From: Asanoa sp. WMMD1127 | GTDB lineage: Bacteria; Actinomycetota; Actinomycetes; Mycobacteriales; Micromonosporaceae | DNA length: 64,000 nucleotides | Direction of reading: 5' to 3' | Assembly (NCBI RefSeq): GCF_029626225.1 | Contig: NZ_JARUBP010000001.1 | Span: 4,960,001 to 5,024,000 of the forward strand | Part shown: positions 8,210-16,532 of the stretch, piece by piece | Layout: the number at the start of each line of letters is the position of its first letter | How positions within the stretch are numbered: position 1 is the first letter of the stretch | The notes under the pieces: generated by a model | What the model saw: only the letters and a program-made list of their open reading frames with translations | Databases searched by the model: none | What the model was told of the DNA's origin: nothing | Made by a program: the position numbers and the translations under genes

Positions 8210-8781
8210 GCCGCGTCCCAGAACGCGGTCTCGGCGGCAGCGACCGCGCGGAACACCTCGTCGTCCCCGGCATCGCCGGCGGCCGCCGCCAGCCCGGCCA
8301 CGTAGTCGGCGAACGCCGGCGCGGTCCAGTGCGCGACGTACTCCCGGTAGGCCGGCGCGCCCGGCGCGGCGAACGTCCACGCGTCGAGATAGGCCCGCTC
8401 GATGGCCCACAAACCGACCAACGCCTGGGGCACCGGCGCGGCGTCGAGCCGGCCCAGCAGGTCCCGGTAGGCCAGTGTCGCCGACCCCGGCGCGGTGGCC
8501 AGGTCGAGCCCGTGCTGCGCGGCCCGGTCCTCGAACCAGCTCAGCTCGTCGACCAGGGCCACCAGCCCGGCGGCCAGCACCGCCTGCGCCGGCCGGGGCG
8601 CGCGGGCCAGCAGGCGGGCCTGGAACACCAGCAGGTCGGCGACGAAATGGTGGTCCTGCACGAGCCACGCGGCGAACGCCTCCGCCGGCAACGTGCCGTC
8701 GCGTACGCCGGTCAGGAAGGGGTGCCGGGTGGCCGCGGTCCAGGCGTCCGCATGCCGGTCGAGAAGATCATCCAGCCGCAC
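8206..8781 (-). CDS. TenA-like protein, cysteine-less
   Basis: A 191-aa helical protein with WLVQDHHFVADLLVFQARLL, SWFEDRAA and a C-terminal AAAETAFWDAA segment, all TenA-fold positions. The catalytic-Cys segment is replaced by WAIERAYLDAW, so it belongs with the TenA_E-like or non-thiaminase group. Its stop overlaps the following TenA_C-like start by 4 nt. A coupled Cys-plus and Cys-minus pair suggests a heteromeric or divided activity. The start ATG at 8781 is the only sensible one. Confidence 0.7.
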   Translation of the reverse strand: MRLDDLLDRHADAWTAATRHPFLTGVRDGTLPAEAFAAWLVQDHHFVADLLVFQARLLARAPRPAQAVLAAGLVALVDELSWFEDRAAQHGLDLATAPGSATLAYRDLLGRLDAAPVPQALVGLWAIERAYLDAWTFAAPGAPAYREYVAHWTAPAFADYVAGLAAAAGDAGDDEVFRAVAAAETAFWDAA

Positions 8782-8791
8782 CCCGCCGACC

Positions 8792-9298
8792 TTACCCGCT
8801 GGCGGCTCGCCGCTGGATCTCCGCCCGCAGCTGACGCACGCCAGGCGTCACGCCCACCAGGGACACCCGGATCCCGTACGGCCGCTCGATCCCCGCGGCG
8901 CGCGTCCCCTTGGCGGCCTCGGCCCATCCCCATCGTTCGAGCGGCGGATGTGCGCGGTCCCCGTCGGCCAGCTCGCACAGCAAGGCGGGGCTGAGCCATC
9001 GGCGTACCCGTGCCGTCTTCACGTTGTCCCACGGGGTTTCCAGCGTCTCGCCGTCGGCGCCGGTCAACGTCAGGCTGTCCGCCGTCAGCCGCATCGGCAG
9101 GCCCGGCTCGCGCCGGATCGGCAGGTAGACGGCGGCGCCGACGATGGCGACGACCACGAGGGCGAACGGATCGCGCCACGACTCGTCGAACACGAGGCCC
9201 ATGAAGCCGGCGAAGATCAGGGCAGCCAACGCCACGACGACGGCGTACGTCAGGACGCGCGCGGTGGATCGCCGGAAGGTGATCTCGCTCGGGGTCAC
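8792..9298 (-). CDS. Membrane protein with PH-like domain
   Basis: A 168-aa protein from a GTG that overlaps the upstream stop by 4 nt. Two N-terminal membrane segments (about residues 14-58) precede a cytoplasmic domain with a strand-rich pattern (RLTADSLTLTGADGETLETPWDNV), as in bacterial PH-like (bPH2) membrane proteins. It forms a two-gene unit with the preceding four-helix membrane protein. The function is unknown. Confidence 0.6.
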   Translation of the reverse strand: MTPSEITFRRSTARVLTYAVVVALAALIFAGFMGLVFDESWRDPFALVVVAIVGAAVYLPIRREPGLPMRLTADSLTLTGADGETLETPWDNVKTARVRRWLSPALLCELADGDRAHPPLERWGWAEAAKGTRAAGIERPYGIRVSLVGVTPGVRQLRAEIQRRAASG

Positions 9299-9885
9299 GA
9301 CTGCTGCCGCTGACGTAGGTAGCGTGCGCTCCGTCGGCGGGTGACCCACACCAGGGCCACGAGAGCCGCCCAGAGAACAACGTTGGCCGCCGCCAGGGCC
9401 GTCTTCCACGCCTCGTCCTGGTCGGCGATCCGCAACACGAGCAGTGCCACGTTGAGGGCCAGCAGTCCGCTGTAGAGCCACAGGAGCCAGGATCCGCGGA
9501 GCGTGCGCTGGGCTGCCTCGCGCGCGAGCGCGTCGATGCGGGCGTCGTGGGGCTGCCCGGTGCGCAATGCCTGCTGCACCGCTCGCCGGGTGGTCCGGCT
9601 CGTGCCGGCGAGCAGCGGCGGTCGTGGCCTGAGCCGGTGAATTCCCCACGCCACGACGGCGCCGAGCGCGGCCACCACCCACAGCATGCCGACGAGGCCG
9701 ACGGCTTCGCGGCTCGAGAGGGAGCCGCTGCTGCCGGCCATGAGTGCCATCGGTGTGAGCACCAGGGGCAGGACGACCAGCACGATCGTCGCGATGAACC
9801 TGCCGTTGCGGGACCGGCGTGCGGCGGTCCGGGTCAGTTCCGCGCGGTCGGGTATCGCGTCGTCGGCTGCCACGACGCCATCCAT
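9295..9885 (-). CDS. Four-helix membrane protein of unknown function
   Basis: A 196-aa protein with hydrophobic segments at about residues 28-50, 62-84, 131-150 and 160-180, separated by a charged cytoplasmic loop with many Arg. I recognise no domain. It is coupled to the downstream PH-like membrane protein. Confidence 0.6.
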   Translation of the reverse strand: MDGVVAADDAIPDRAELTRTAARRSRNGRFIATIVLVVLPLVLTPMALMAGSSGSLSSREAVGLVGMLWVVAALGAVVAWGIHRLRPRPPLLAGTSRTTRRAVQQALRTGQPHDARIDALAREAAQRTLRGSWLLWLYSGLLALNVALLVLRIADQDEAWKTALAAANVVLWAALVALVWVTRRRSARYLRQRQQS

Positions 9886-9898
9886 ACCCGTGTGCGGC

Positions 9899-10618
9899 TC
9901 AGGCGAACCCGATGTGGACGAGGACCCGCAGGCCGTCCTGAGGCAGTTCCAGCACTTCGTAGTCCGGCGCCTTCGTGGGCGACGGCGGCGCCGACCAGCG
10001 GGCGGTGAAGGCCGGGCGGTCCGCCAGCTCCGCGGCCAGGGCCTCGGCGTGCGGGTCGTCGGTGCGGGCCGCCGCTTTGAGCGCTGCGACCTGATCGGTG
10101 GCGACGGCCGGCCAGTCGGCGAAGGCGTGGTGGGCGCGTGGATCCGTGAACAGGTAGCGGACCAGGTTGGGGCGGTCGTCGTCGAACAGACCGGTCATCA
10201 GCTTGGCGTAAGCGGGGTTCCAGGCCAGGACGTCGCCGAGTCGGTTGAGCAGCACCGCCGGTGTCGGGTCGAGGCTGTCGACCACCTGGCGCACCGGAGC
10301 GCGGACCGTTGTCGCCGGGTCGGCCGCGCGGGGGCAGCGGACGCCGGCGGTGGTCTTGGCGGCCAGCCTGAGCAGGGCGCGGTCGTCAGTGTCGAGGCGC
10401 AGCGCGTCGGCGAGGGCGTCGAGCACCTGAAGGGACGGCCGGCGGTCCGTGCCCTGCTCGATGCGGGCGAGGTATTCCACGCTGACGCCGGAGAGGGTGG
10501 CCAGCTCGGACCGGCGCAGTCCGGGCGTGCGGCGGCGGCGACCGGCCGGGAGGCCGACCTCGCCCGGGGTGATCGCTTCTCGCCGGCTCCGCAGGAACGG
10601 GCCCAGCTCTCCGCTCAT
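9899..10618 (-). CDS. XRE-family regulator with MmyB-like ligand-binding domain
   Basis: A 239-aa protein. The N-terminal HTH (about residues 10-70) reads RRTPGLRRSELATLSGVSVEYLARIEQG, the standard motif of this family. The C-terminal two thirds match the MmyB-like domain (WNPAYAKLMTGL, RNLVRYLFTDP-type segment). Family members are cytoplasmic repressors that often control the adjacent dehydrogenase gene. Here an SDR gene lies immediately upstream on the same strand, 20 nt away. Confidence 0.85.
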   Translation of the reverse strand: MSGELGPFLRSRREAITPGEVGLPAGRRRRTPGLRRSELATLSGVSVEYLARIEQGTDRRPSLQVLDALADALRLDTDDRALLRLAAKTTAGVRCPRAADPATTVRAPVRQVVDSLDPTPAVLLNRLGDVLAWNPAYAKLMTGLFDDDRPNLVRYLFTDPRAHHAFADWPAVATDQVAALKAAARTDDPHAEALAAELADRPAFTARWSAPPSPTKAPDYEVLELPQDGLRVLVHIGFA

Positions 10619-10638
10619 GCCACCGAACGTAGCGCGGC

Positions 10639-11394
10639 TCAGGCGCCGCCGGACACGGCGATCGCCTGGCCGGTGATGCCGGTGTTGGCGGCCGAGCCGA
10701 GATAGACGACGGCGTTGGCGACCTCAGCGGCGTCCAGCAGGCGGCCGAGCGGGGTGTGGGCCGCGATCTGTGCGCCGGCCGCGTCGACGATCGCGCCGTT
10801 GCGGTCGGTGCGGGTCAGGCCGGGCATGGCCACATTGGACAGGATGTCACCGGCCCGACCCAGGCTGTACGCGGACGAGCGGCTGAAGCCGTGCAACGCC
10901 GACTTGGCCGCGACGTAGTACTCGCCACCGGCCATGCCGTTGACGGCGGCGACCGACGAGACGTGCACGATCCGGCCCCAGCGGTGGCGCCGCATGACCG
11001 GGGCGACGGCGCGCGTCAGGTCCAGGGCGCCCTCGATGTTGGCGCGGAGCACGGTCCGCCAGGCGTCGCCCGGCTCCTCCTCGAACGGCCGCTCGTCGTC
11101 GGGCGCGCCCATGCCCCAGACCACGGCGTTGTTGACCAGCACGTCGACGCGGCCCGTCCGGGCGGTGGCCGCCTCGACCAGTGCCGTGGCGGCGCCCGGT
11201 TCGCCCAGCGCGTACCGCACCGCCAGGCCCCGGCCGTCGAGGTCCCGCACCAACCGGTCGGCCTCGTCGCGGGCGTGCAGGTAGGTGACGACCACGTCGG
11301 CCCCTTCCGCGGCGAAACCCCTGGCGATGTGCCTTCCGATGCCGCCGGTGGCGCCGGTCACGATCACGGTGCGGCCCTTGAGTCCCAGATCCAT
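10639..11394 (-). CDS. Short-chain dehydrogenase/reductase (SDR)
   Basis: A 251-aa classical SDR. TGATGGIG is the cofactor glycine motif near residue 14, NNAV follows, VSSVAA holds the catalytic Ser, and YYVAAK holds the Tyr/Lys pair. The C-terminus GITGQAIAVSGGA is typical of FabG-like proteins. There is no acidic residue at the end of beta2, so NADP(H) is likelier. It is co-oriented with the XRE/MmyB regulator. The substrate is unknown. Confidence 0.85.
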   Translation of the reverse strand: MDLGLKGRTVIVTGATGGIGRHIARGFAAEGADVVVTYLHARDEADRLVRDLDGRGLAVRYALGEPGAATALVEAATARTGRVDVLVNNAVVWGMGAPDDERPFEEEPGDAWRTVLRANIEGALDLTRAVAPVMRRHRWGRIVHVSSVAAVNGMAGGEYYVAAKSALHGFSRSSAYSLGRAGDILSNVAMPGLTRTDRNGAIVDAAGAQIAAHTPLGRLLDAAEVANAVVYLGSAANTGITGQAIAVSGGA

Positions 11395-11438
11395 GCGTCT
11401 CAGCCTGCGGTGCGGTTCGGATCGGAGACAGGCCGCCG

Positions 11439-12323
11439 TTATCCGCGCCCTGCGGGGGCGTGGCTGATCTGGCTCACGTCGGCGAAGTGGTAGCGGCCGA
11501 TGCCCAGCGCGTCGACGATGGCGCCGGCGCTCGTCCCCTCGCCGGCCGGCAGCAGGTGGAAGGTGTGTGCGAAGAGCATCGTCGGGCCGCGGCTCGCCTC
11601 GGCGTCGCGGATGTCGAGCAGGTTGTGGGCCATCAAGGTCGAGCGGGTGGACATCAGGAGGGGGATCCGCTCGTCCCGCGGGAGGGGCCGGGCCGCCTGC
11701 CAGTGGTAGTGGAGCAGGCCGAGGCCGGCGTCCAGGTGCGTCCTGGCGCGGCGCCACGCGTCCCGCGAGGTGTGCGCGACCAGCTCGGGGGCGCGGGCGT
11801 ACAGGCTGGTGCGCAGGTCCGCGCCGATCGCCTTCAGCCGCTCGGCCTCGGGGGTGGCGCCCATCGACTGTCCGAAGTCGAGGATCGCCTCGTCGCGGCT
11901 CCAGCGGTGGTCGTCGCCGGCCATCGCGGCGATGTCGAGGTGGTCGAGGCCGAGGTAGTCGCGGGCGTACTCCAGATAGCTTCGCGGGCTCGGCGCGCTG
12001 GTGTTCTCGGTCGGGGGGTCGAAACCGTGGAAGGTCAGCTGCTCCGGGTGGTCCCGCATCCAGACGACCAGTCGTCTATTGGCGTCGAGGGCGCCGAAGT
12101 CGTGGGAGAAGCCGGCGCGCATGACGTCGTCGAGGTCGCCGATGCCGTGCGACACGTAGTCGTTGACGGCGAGGGCGGCCACGCGGTCGGTTTCGAGGGC
12201 GATCGACCGGAAGCCGGCGTCGACCAGTCGGGCGAAGATCTGGTTGCGGACCGCGCCGAACGCGGGATTGTCGTGGGCGGGCTCGCCGAGGGCGAAGAGG
12301 TCACACTCGCTGTCATAGCTCAT
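11439..12323 (-). CDS. Erythromycin-esterase-like protein
   Basis: A 294-aa protein starting at ATG 12323. The N-terminus FALGEPAHDNPAFGAVRNQIF and FRSIALETDRVAA match the Ere family, in which GE-x2-H and the Glu of ALE are active-site residues. FHGFDPPTENTSAP and LLHYHWQA extend the match. At 294 residues it is shorter than EreA/EreB (about 400). It is divergent from a double-MerR regulator, with a 12-bp inverted repeat between them, so it may be the regulator's target. Drug hydrolysis is family-based inference. Confidence 0.75.
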   Translation of the reverse strand: MSYDSECDLFALGEPAHDNPAFGAVRNQIFARLVDAGFRSIALETDRVAALAVNDYVSHGIGDLDDVMRAGFSHDFGALDANRRLVVWMRDHPEQLTFHGFDPPTENTSAPSPRSYLEYARDYLGLDHLDIAAMAGDDHRWSRDEAILDFGQSMGATPEAERLKAIGADLRTSLYARAPELVAHTSRDAWRRARTHLDAGLGLLHYHWQAARPLPRDERIPLLMSTRSTLMAHNLLDIRDAEASRGPTMLFAHTFHLLPAGEGTSAGAIVDALGIGRYHFADVSQISHAPAGRG

Positions 12324-12352
12324 GTGGTTCAACCGTACCGTTGAAGCTTCGG

Positions 12353-12400
12353 TTGAGACTTTACTCGTTGTGCGCGTGAGGCGGCTCGGTAAAGTCTCAA
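12353..12400. promoter_or_regulatory. 12-bp inverted repeat in the ere/merR divergent promoter region
   Basis: TTGAGACTTTAC at 12353-12364 and its exact reverse complement GTAAAGTCTCAA at 12389-12400, 24 nt apart. The right arm ends 3 nt before the GTG of the MerR-like gene. A smaller repeat, TTCAAC (12328-12333) / GTTGAA (12340-12345), lies next to the esterase start. These are candidate operators. Both genes lack clear Shine-Dalgarno sequences, so leaderless mRNAs are possible. Confidence 0.6.
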
Positions 12401-12403
12401 ACC

Positions 12404-13078
12404 GTGCGACCGGCTGACCTCGCGCGTGAGCATGGGCTGTCGACCCAGGCGGTACGCAACTACGAGCGGGACGGGTGCCTCCCGCCGGCGGAGCGCACGG
12501 CCAGCGGCTACCGGGTCTACACCGCGGTGCACGCGGCCGCGTTGCGGGCCTACCTGGCCCTGGTCGCGGGGCACGGCCATGCGGCGGCGGGCCAGATCAT
12601 GCGGCTGGTGCACGACGGCGCGCTGGACGACGCGTTGGCGGTGGTCGACCAGGGACACGTCCAGCTGGTGCGGGACCGGGCCACGCTAGACGCGGTGCGG
12701 TCAGCGCTGCCGGTGACGCCGGTCGACGCTCCGCGCGCGGGCGCCTGGACGGTCGGCGAGCTCGCGCGCCGGCTGGTGATCACGCCGGCCACCGTACGCA
12801 AGTGGGAAAGCGCCGGGATCCTCGCGCCGGCCCGGGATCCGGCGACGGGCCACCGGGTCTACGGGGCGAGCGACGTCCGCGACGCCGAGCTGGCGCACCT
12901 GCTGCGGCGCGGGGGATACCCGCTGGACCACATCGCGACCGTGGTCCAGCAGGTCCGCACCGCCGGCGGCACCGAGGAGCTCGCCCGTGCCCTGGCCGAC
13001 TGGCAGCGGCGGCTGACCGCGCGAGGCGTGGCCATGCTCGACGCCGCCGCCCGCCTGAGCGACTACCTGCGCGTCTAG
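12404..13078 (+). CDS. Regulator with two tandem MerR-type HTH domains
   Basis: A 224-aa protein with a MerR winged-helix near residues 1-45 (LAREHGLSTQAVRNYERDG, YRVYT) and a second complete one near residues 108-160 (ELARRLVITPATVRKWESAG, HRVYG). The two are separated by an Ala-rich helix. No Cys metal site is present. Two fused DNA-binding domains in one chain fit an operator with two widely spaced half-sites, as seen just upstream. The stop overlaps the convergent VOC gene. Confidence 0.8.
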   Translation: MRPADLAREHGLSTQAVRNYERDGCLPPAERTASGYRVYTAVHAAALRAYLALVAGHGHAAAGQIMRLVHDGALDDALAVVDQGHVQLVRDRATLDAVRSALPVTPVDAPRAGAWTVGELARRLVITPATVRKWESAGILAPARDPATGHRVYGASDVRDAELAHLLRRGGYPLDHIATVVQQVRTAGGTEELARALADWQRRLTARGVAMLDAAARLSDYLRV

Positions 13079-13464
13079 CCGTCGTACTGGGCGATCTGGA
13101 TGAGGTTGCCGCACGTGTCGTCGAGGATGGCCGTGGTCACCGGACCCATTTCCGTCGGCTCCTGGAGGAACCGCACGCCGAGCGCGCGCATCCGCTCGTA
13201 CTCCGTGCGCACGTCGTCGACGGCGAACGAGGTGACCGGGATGCCGTCGGCGACGAGCGCGTCCTTGAACGGCTTGGCCGCGGGGTGCTCGTCGGGCTCG
13301 AGCACGAGCTCGGTGCCGTCGGGCGCCTCGGGGGAGACCACGGTGACCCAGCGGTGCTCGCCCAGCGGCACGTTGTGCTTCTCCTTGAAGCCCAGCACCT
13401 CGGTGTAGAAGCGCAGGGCCTTCTCCTGGTCGTCGACGAACAGGCTGGCCAGGTTGATCCTCAT
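13075..13464 (-). CDS. VOC (glyoxalase-fold) family protein
   Basis: A 129-aa single-module protein. It shows the VOC pattern VDDQEKALRFYTEVLGF, RWVTVVSPE, VDDVRTEYERMRALGV and DTCGNLIQIAQ, where the C-terminal D-x-x-GN is the usual metal-ligand or substrate loop. Start ATG 13464 is chosen because it overlaps the ArsR stop (ATGA). It may be a glyoxalase or resistance protein, or a small-molecule sensor. Coupling to an ArsR repressor is a very common actinobacterial pair. Confidence 0.8.
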   Translation of the reverse strand: MRINLASLFVDDQEKALRFYTEVLGFKEKHNVPLGEHRWVTVVSPEAPDGTELVLEPDEHPAAKPFKDALVADGIPVTSFAVDDVRTEYERMRALGVRFLQEPTEMGPVTTAILDDTCGNLIQIAQYDG

Positions 13465-13742
13465 GGTGCCCCTTCCCGCCGGAGCCAACGATCCACAATG
13501 GACGTCAGTGGCGTGGTGTCGATGTGATGGAACTTGTAGCGGCCCTCGCGCCTGGTCTCGACCAGACCCGCGGCCTCCAGCACGTCGAGGTGCTGCGAGA
13601 TCGCCTGCCGCGACGAGCCGAGCCCGTGCTTGCTCGCCAGGCGCGCGCAGATCTCGAAGAGCGTCTGACCGTCGCGCTCGGTCAACTCGTCGAGAATCGT
13701 GCGGCGCGTAGGGTCCGCCAGGGCCTTGAAGACGTCACCCAC
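13461..13742 (-). CDS. ArsR-family transcriptional repressor
   Basis: A 93-aa protein that is almost all winged-helix: FKALADPTRRTILDEL, then SSRQAISQHLDVLEAAGLV (recognition helix) and a wing (EGRYKFHH). No metal-binding ELCVC motif is present, so it is not a metal sensor of the ArsR/SmtB type. It is translationally coupled to the VOC gene and probably autoregulates the pair. Confidence 0.85.
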   Translation of the reverse strand: MGDVFKALADPTRRTILDELTERDGQTLFEICARLASKHGLGSSRQAISQHLDVLEAAGLVETRREGRYKFHHIDTTPLTSIVDRWLRREGAP

Positions 13743-13776
13743 ACCACGGAACGTTATGCAAGCAGCTACTTGCCTG

Positions 13777-14361
13777 TCAAGCCCGGCGGCGCCGATAGGT
13801 CGCGATGATGACGCCGGTGGTGGTCGGGACCGTGTCGGTCAGGTCCAATGTGGTCCACACGCCGTCGAGGAGTCGCGTGCCTGTGCCGAGCGTGAGTGGG
13901 TGGATCGACAGCGTCAGGACGTCGACCAGGTCCGCCCGCAGCAGGGCGCGCACCAGCTCGCCGCTGCCCAGCACCGCCAGGTTGCCGTCGAACTCGCGCT
14001 TCAGGGCCGCCACGGCCGCCACGGCGTCCCCGTCCAGCAGGGTCGAGTTCTGCCACGGGAGCGGGTCGCGCAGCGTGCGCGAGGCCACGTACTTCCGCCG
14101 GCGGTTCAGCACCTCCGTGTAGGGGTTGCCGTCCGTCCGGTCGGCCCATGCGCCGCGCAGGTGCTCGTAGGTGCGGCGGCCGAACAGCATAGCGCCCTCG
14201 GCGCGCATGCCCGTGCCCATCGTCTCGGCCATGACCTGGTCCATGTAGGGGACCGCCCAGCCGCCGTACGCGAATCCGCCTCGCTGGTCCTCGTCAGCGG
14301 CCGCCGGCGCCTGCATCACCCCGTCGAGCGTCACGTTCTCCACGACAACGACGTTGCCCAT
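13777..14361 (-). CDS. Dihydrofolate reductase family protein (RibD C-terminal-like)
   Basis: A 194-aa protein with VENVTLDGVMQAP at the start, LFGRRTYEHL near residue 60, NLAVLGSGELVRALLRADLVD and LTLSIHPLTLGTGTRLL. These are hallmarks of the RibD-C/DHFR-like family common in actinomycetes. It is likely an NADPH-dependent cytoplasmic reductase; the substrate is unknown and these are not usually folate enzymes. Confidence 0.8.
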   Translation of the reverse strand: MGNVVVVENVTLDGVMQAPAAADEDQRGGFAYGGWAVPYMDQVMAETMGTGMRAEGAMLFGRRTYEHLRGAWADRTDGNPYTEVLNRRRKYVASRTLRDPLPWQNSTLLDGDAVAAVAALKREFDGNLAVLGSGELVRALLRADLVDVLTLSIHPLTLGTGTRLLDGVWTTLDLTDTVPTTTGVIIATYRRRRA

Positions 14362-14373
14362 CGCTTGGTCTCC

Positions 14374-14598
14374 TCAGGTGGGTGGCCGGTCCGTCGCCGG
14401 CCTCTCCTCACCTACCCGAACGAGCCGGGCCCGGATCGACACCACGAGAAGCACAGTCGCCACAAGCGTCACGAGCAGCATCACCACGAAGCCGCTCCAG
14501 CGGCCGGGTGCGCTCAGCGCGTTGCGGAGACCGGCCGCCGTCATCCCCACCGCGGCCAGCCAGACCAGGGCGAGGAAGCCAACCACCGCGTGTCGCAT
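14374..14598 (-). CDS. Small two-helix membrane protein
   Basis: A 74-aa protein with hydrophobic segments at about residues 4-25 and 34-56 and a short charged C-terminal tail. No domain is recognised. It lies between the DHFR-like and GntR genes on the same strand. Confidence 0.5.
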   Translation of the reverse strand: MRHAVVGFLALVWLAAVGMTAAGLRNALSAPGRWSGFVVMLLVTLVATVLLVVSIRARLVRVGEERPATDRPPT

Positions 14599-14607
14599 CG
14601 GCGCAGC

Positions 14608-15345
14608 CTAACGCTCGTCGATGGTCACGTCGATGGTGTAGTCACGGGCCCGGTACGAGTGGTCGCCGTACTCGACGGCGAGCCCCGCCGCGTCGAAGGC
14701 GGCCCGGGTCATCGTCAGCACCGGCTCGGACGGCTTGAGGCCGAGCTGCCGCCGCTCGGCCGCGGTCGCGCTGCGGGCGCCGATCTCCTGGTGCGCCACC
14801 ACCGCCCGCACGCCGCGCGCCCGCAGCAGGGAGTAGAGCCCGTGTGACTCGAGCTCCGCGGCGGTCACCTCGGCCGAACGTGGCGGCAGCCAGTTGCGCA
14901 GGATCGCCAACGGCTGCGGGCCGGCCATCCGCAGCCGCACGATGGCGAGCAGCTCGACGTCCGCCGGCAGCTCGAGCTCCGCCGCGATCCGTTCGTCCCT
15001 CACCACGTGGTACGCGAGAACGACCGTCCGCGGGCGGCCGCCGGCGCGGTCGAGGTCCTCGTAGAGGCTGGTCAGGCCGGCCCGGCGGTGCACCTTGCGG
15101 GTGGCGACCGTCGTGCCCCGGCCCCGGCGGCGCAGCAGCAGGCCCTGGCCGACCAGCTCCTGGATCGCGCGGCGGACCGTCGGCCGCGACAGGTCGAGCC
15201 GCTCGGCGAGGGCGATCTCGTTCTCGAACGGGTCGCCGGGCTGGAGCCGGCCGTCATCGATCGCCGAGCGGAGCTGCTCGGCGAGCTGATGGTAGAGCGG
15301 CACGGGCGACGACCGGTCGATCGTCACACCCACCTCGAGCGCCAT
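14608..15345 (-). CDS. GntR/HutC-family regulator with UTRA domain
   Basis: A 245-aa protein. The N-terminal wHTH (about residues 12-80) contains PLYHQLAEQLRSAI, NEIALAERLDLSRPTVRRAIQEL and the wing RRRGRGTTV. The C-terminal UTRA effector domain includes LLAIVRLRMAGPQPLAILRNWLP and a final DYTIDVTI strand. It is divergent from a sugar-uptake and dehydrogenase operon, the usual target for this class, with a sugar (phosphate) as probable effector. Start 15345 fits the domain; a start at 15372 would add nine residues. Confidence 0.85.
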   Translation of the reverse strand: MALEVGVTIDRSSPVPLYHQLAEQLRSAIDDGRLQPGDPFENEIALAERLDLSRPTVRRAIQELVGQGLLLRRRGRGTTVATRKVHRRAGLTSLYEDLDRAGGRPRTVVLAYHVVRDERIAAELELPADVELLAIVRLRMAGPQPLAILRNWLPPRSAEVTAAELESHGLYSLLRARGVRAVVAHQEIGARSATAAERRQLGLKPSEPVLTMTRAAFDAAGLAVEYGDHSYRARDYTIDVTIDER

Positions 15346-15376
15346 GGGCGCACTGTACAGGCTCAACAGCATGACG

Positions 15377-15384
15377 TTACGTAA
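15377..15384. promoter_or_regulatory. TTACGTAA palindrome in the GntR/IolG-like divergent region
   Basis: A perfect 8-bp palindrome in an AT-rich stretch between the GntR start and the dehydrogenase, flanked by AACGTTAC-like bases. It may be part of the GntR operator or a promoter. Only position and symmetry support it. Confidence 0.3.
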
Positions 15385-15471
15385 AAATGTTGGAACAAAA
15401 ACTTGACCGCCATATTGACGCGCGTGCACGCTACGTCCAGCCCTTCGAGCCCGACGGGACAGGTGACCGCG

Positions 15472-16476
15472 ATGCGCATCGGCCTGGTAGGGGTGGGAAG
15501 GATCGGCGCCTTCCACGCCCGCACACTGGCCTCCCTCGACGCCGTCGACGAGCTCGTCGTCACCGATGCCGACCAGACCGCGGCGCGCACGCTCGGCACC
15601 GAGCTCGGCATCCCGGTCGCCGAGGGCACCGAAGCGCTCCTCGGCGCCGGCATCGACGGCCTCGTGATCGCCGCCGCCACCCCGGCCCACGCGAGCCTGC
15701 TCGCGGCGGGGGTCGCCGCCGGCGTACCCACCTTCTGTGAGAAGCCCCTCGCGGCCACCCTGCCCGAGACGCTCGCGGTGGCCGCGCTCGTGGAGGACAG
15801 CGGCGTCCCGGTCCAGATCGGCTTCCAGCGCCGGTTCGACGCCGGCTACCTGCGCGTGCGGCAGGCGGTCCGCGGCGGCGTCCTCGGCTTCGTCCACACC
15901 ATCAGGGCCAACACCCACGACCAGGCGCCGCCGCATCCCGCCTACATCCCGACCTCCGGCGGCATCTTCCGCGACTGCTCGGTGCACGACTTCGACATCA
16001 TCCGGTTCGTCACCGGCCGCGAGGTGTCCACGGTGTACGCCACCGGCGCCAACAAGGGCGCCGACTTCTTCACCGCGGCCGGCGACGTCGACACCGGCGC
16101 GGCCGTCCTCACCCTCGACGACGGCACGATCGTGCTGGTCTCGGCCACCCGATACAACGGCGGCGGGCACGACGTGCGCCTCGAAGTGCTCGGTGAGAAG
16201 GGCGCGCTCGGCGTCGGGCTCGACCACTCGCTGGCGCTCGACTCCGCCGAGGCGGACGTCGACTTCCCGGCCGGCCCGCGGCACTGGTCCTTCATGGACC
16301 GGTTCCAGCCGGCCTACCGGGCCGAGCTCGCCGCGTTCGTCGACGTCGCACGCGGCGAACGGCCCTCGCCGTGCACCGTCCGCGACGCCCTGGAGGCGTT
16401 CCGTGTCGCCGAGGCTTGTGAGCTGTCCCGGGCCGCGCACCGTCCGGTCGCGCTGGCCGACATCAAGGGCGCATGA
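15472..16476 (+). CDS. Gfo/Idh/MocA dehydrogenase, inositol 2-dehydrogenase-like
   Basis: A 334-aa protein. Rossmann motif GVGRIG lies near residue 8, FCEKPLAAT carries the family EKP Lys, and DCSVHDFDIIRFVTG carries the catalytic Asp/His pair. This matches the IolG group, which oxidises inositols or related sugars with NAD. ATG 15472 is chosen; GTG 15463 is also in frame. It is the first gene of an operon with a sugar ABC importer. Exact substrate (myo-inositol or another cyclitol/sugar) is not proven. Confidence 0.8.
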   Translation: MRIGLVGVGRIGAFHARTLASLDAVDELVVTDADQTAARTLGTELGIPVAEGTEALLGAGIDGLVIAAATPAHASLLAAGVAAGVPTFCEKPLAATLPETLAVAALVEDSGVPVQIGFQRRFDAGYLRVRQAVRGGVLGFVHTIRANTHDQAPPHPAYIPTSGGIFRDCSVHDFDIIRFVTGREVSTVYATGANKGADFFTAAGDVDTGAAVLTLDDGTIVLVSATRYNGGGHDVRLEVLGEKGALGVGLDHSLALDSAEADVDFPAGPRHWSFMDRFQPAYRAELAAFVDVARGERPSPCTVRDALEAFRVAEACELSRAAHRPVALADIKGA

Positions 16477-16532
16477 TCAATCCACCACCGACACCGCCCC
16501 GAGGACGCGGCGGATGGAGAAAGGCTACCGAG

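Noticed and set aside
14608-16440. Long N-terminal extension of the GntR gene
   Set aside because: The extension is antisense to the dehydrogenase gene; the domain starts near 15345 with an intergenic region before it.
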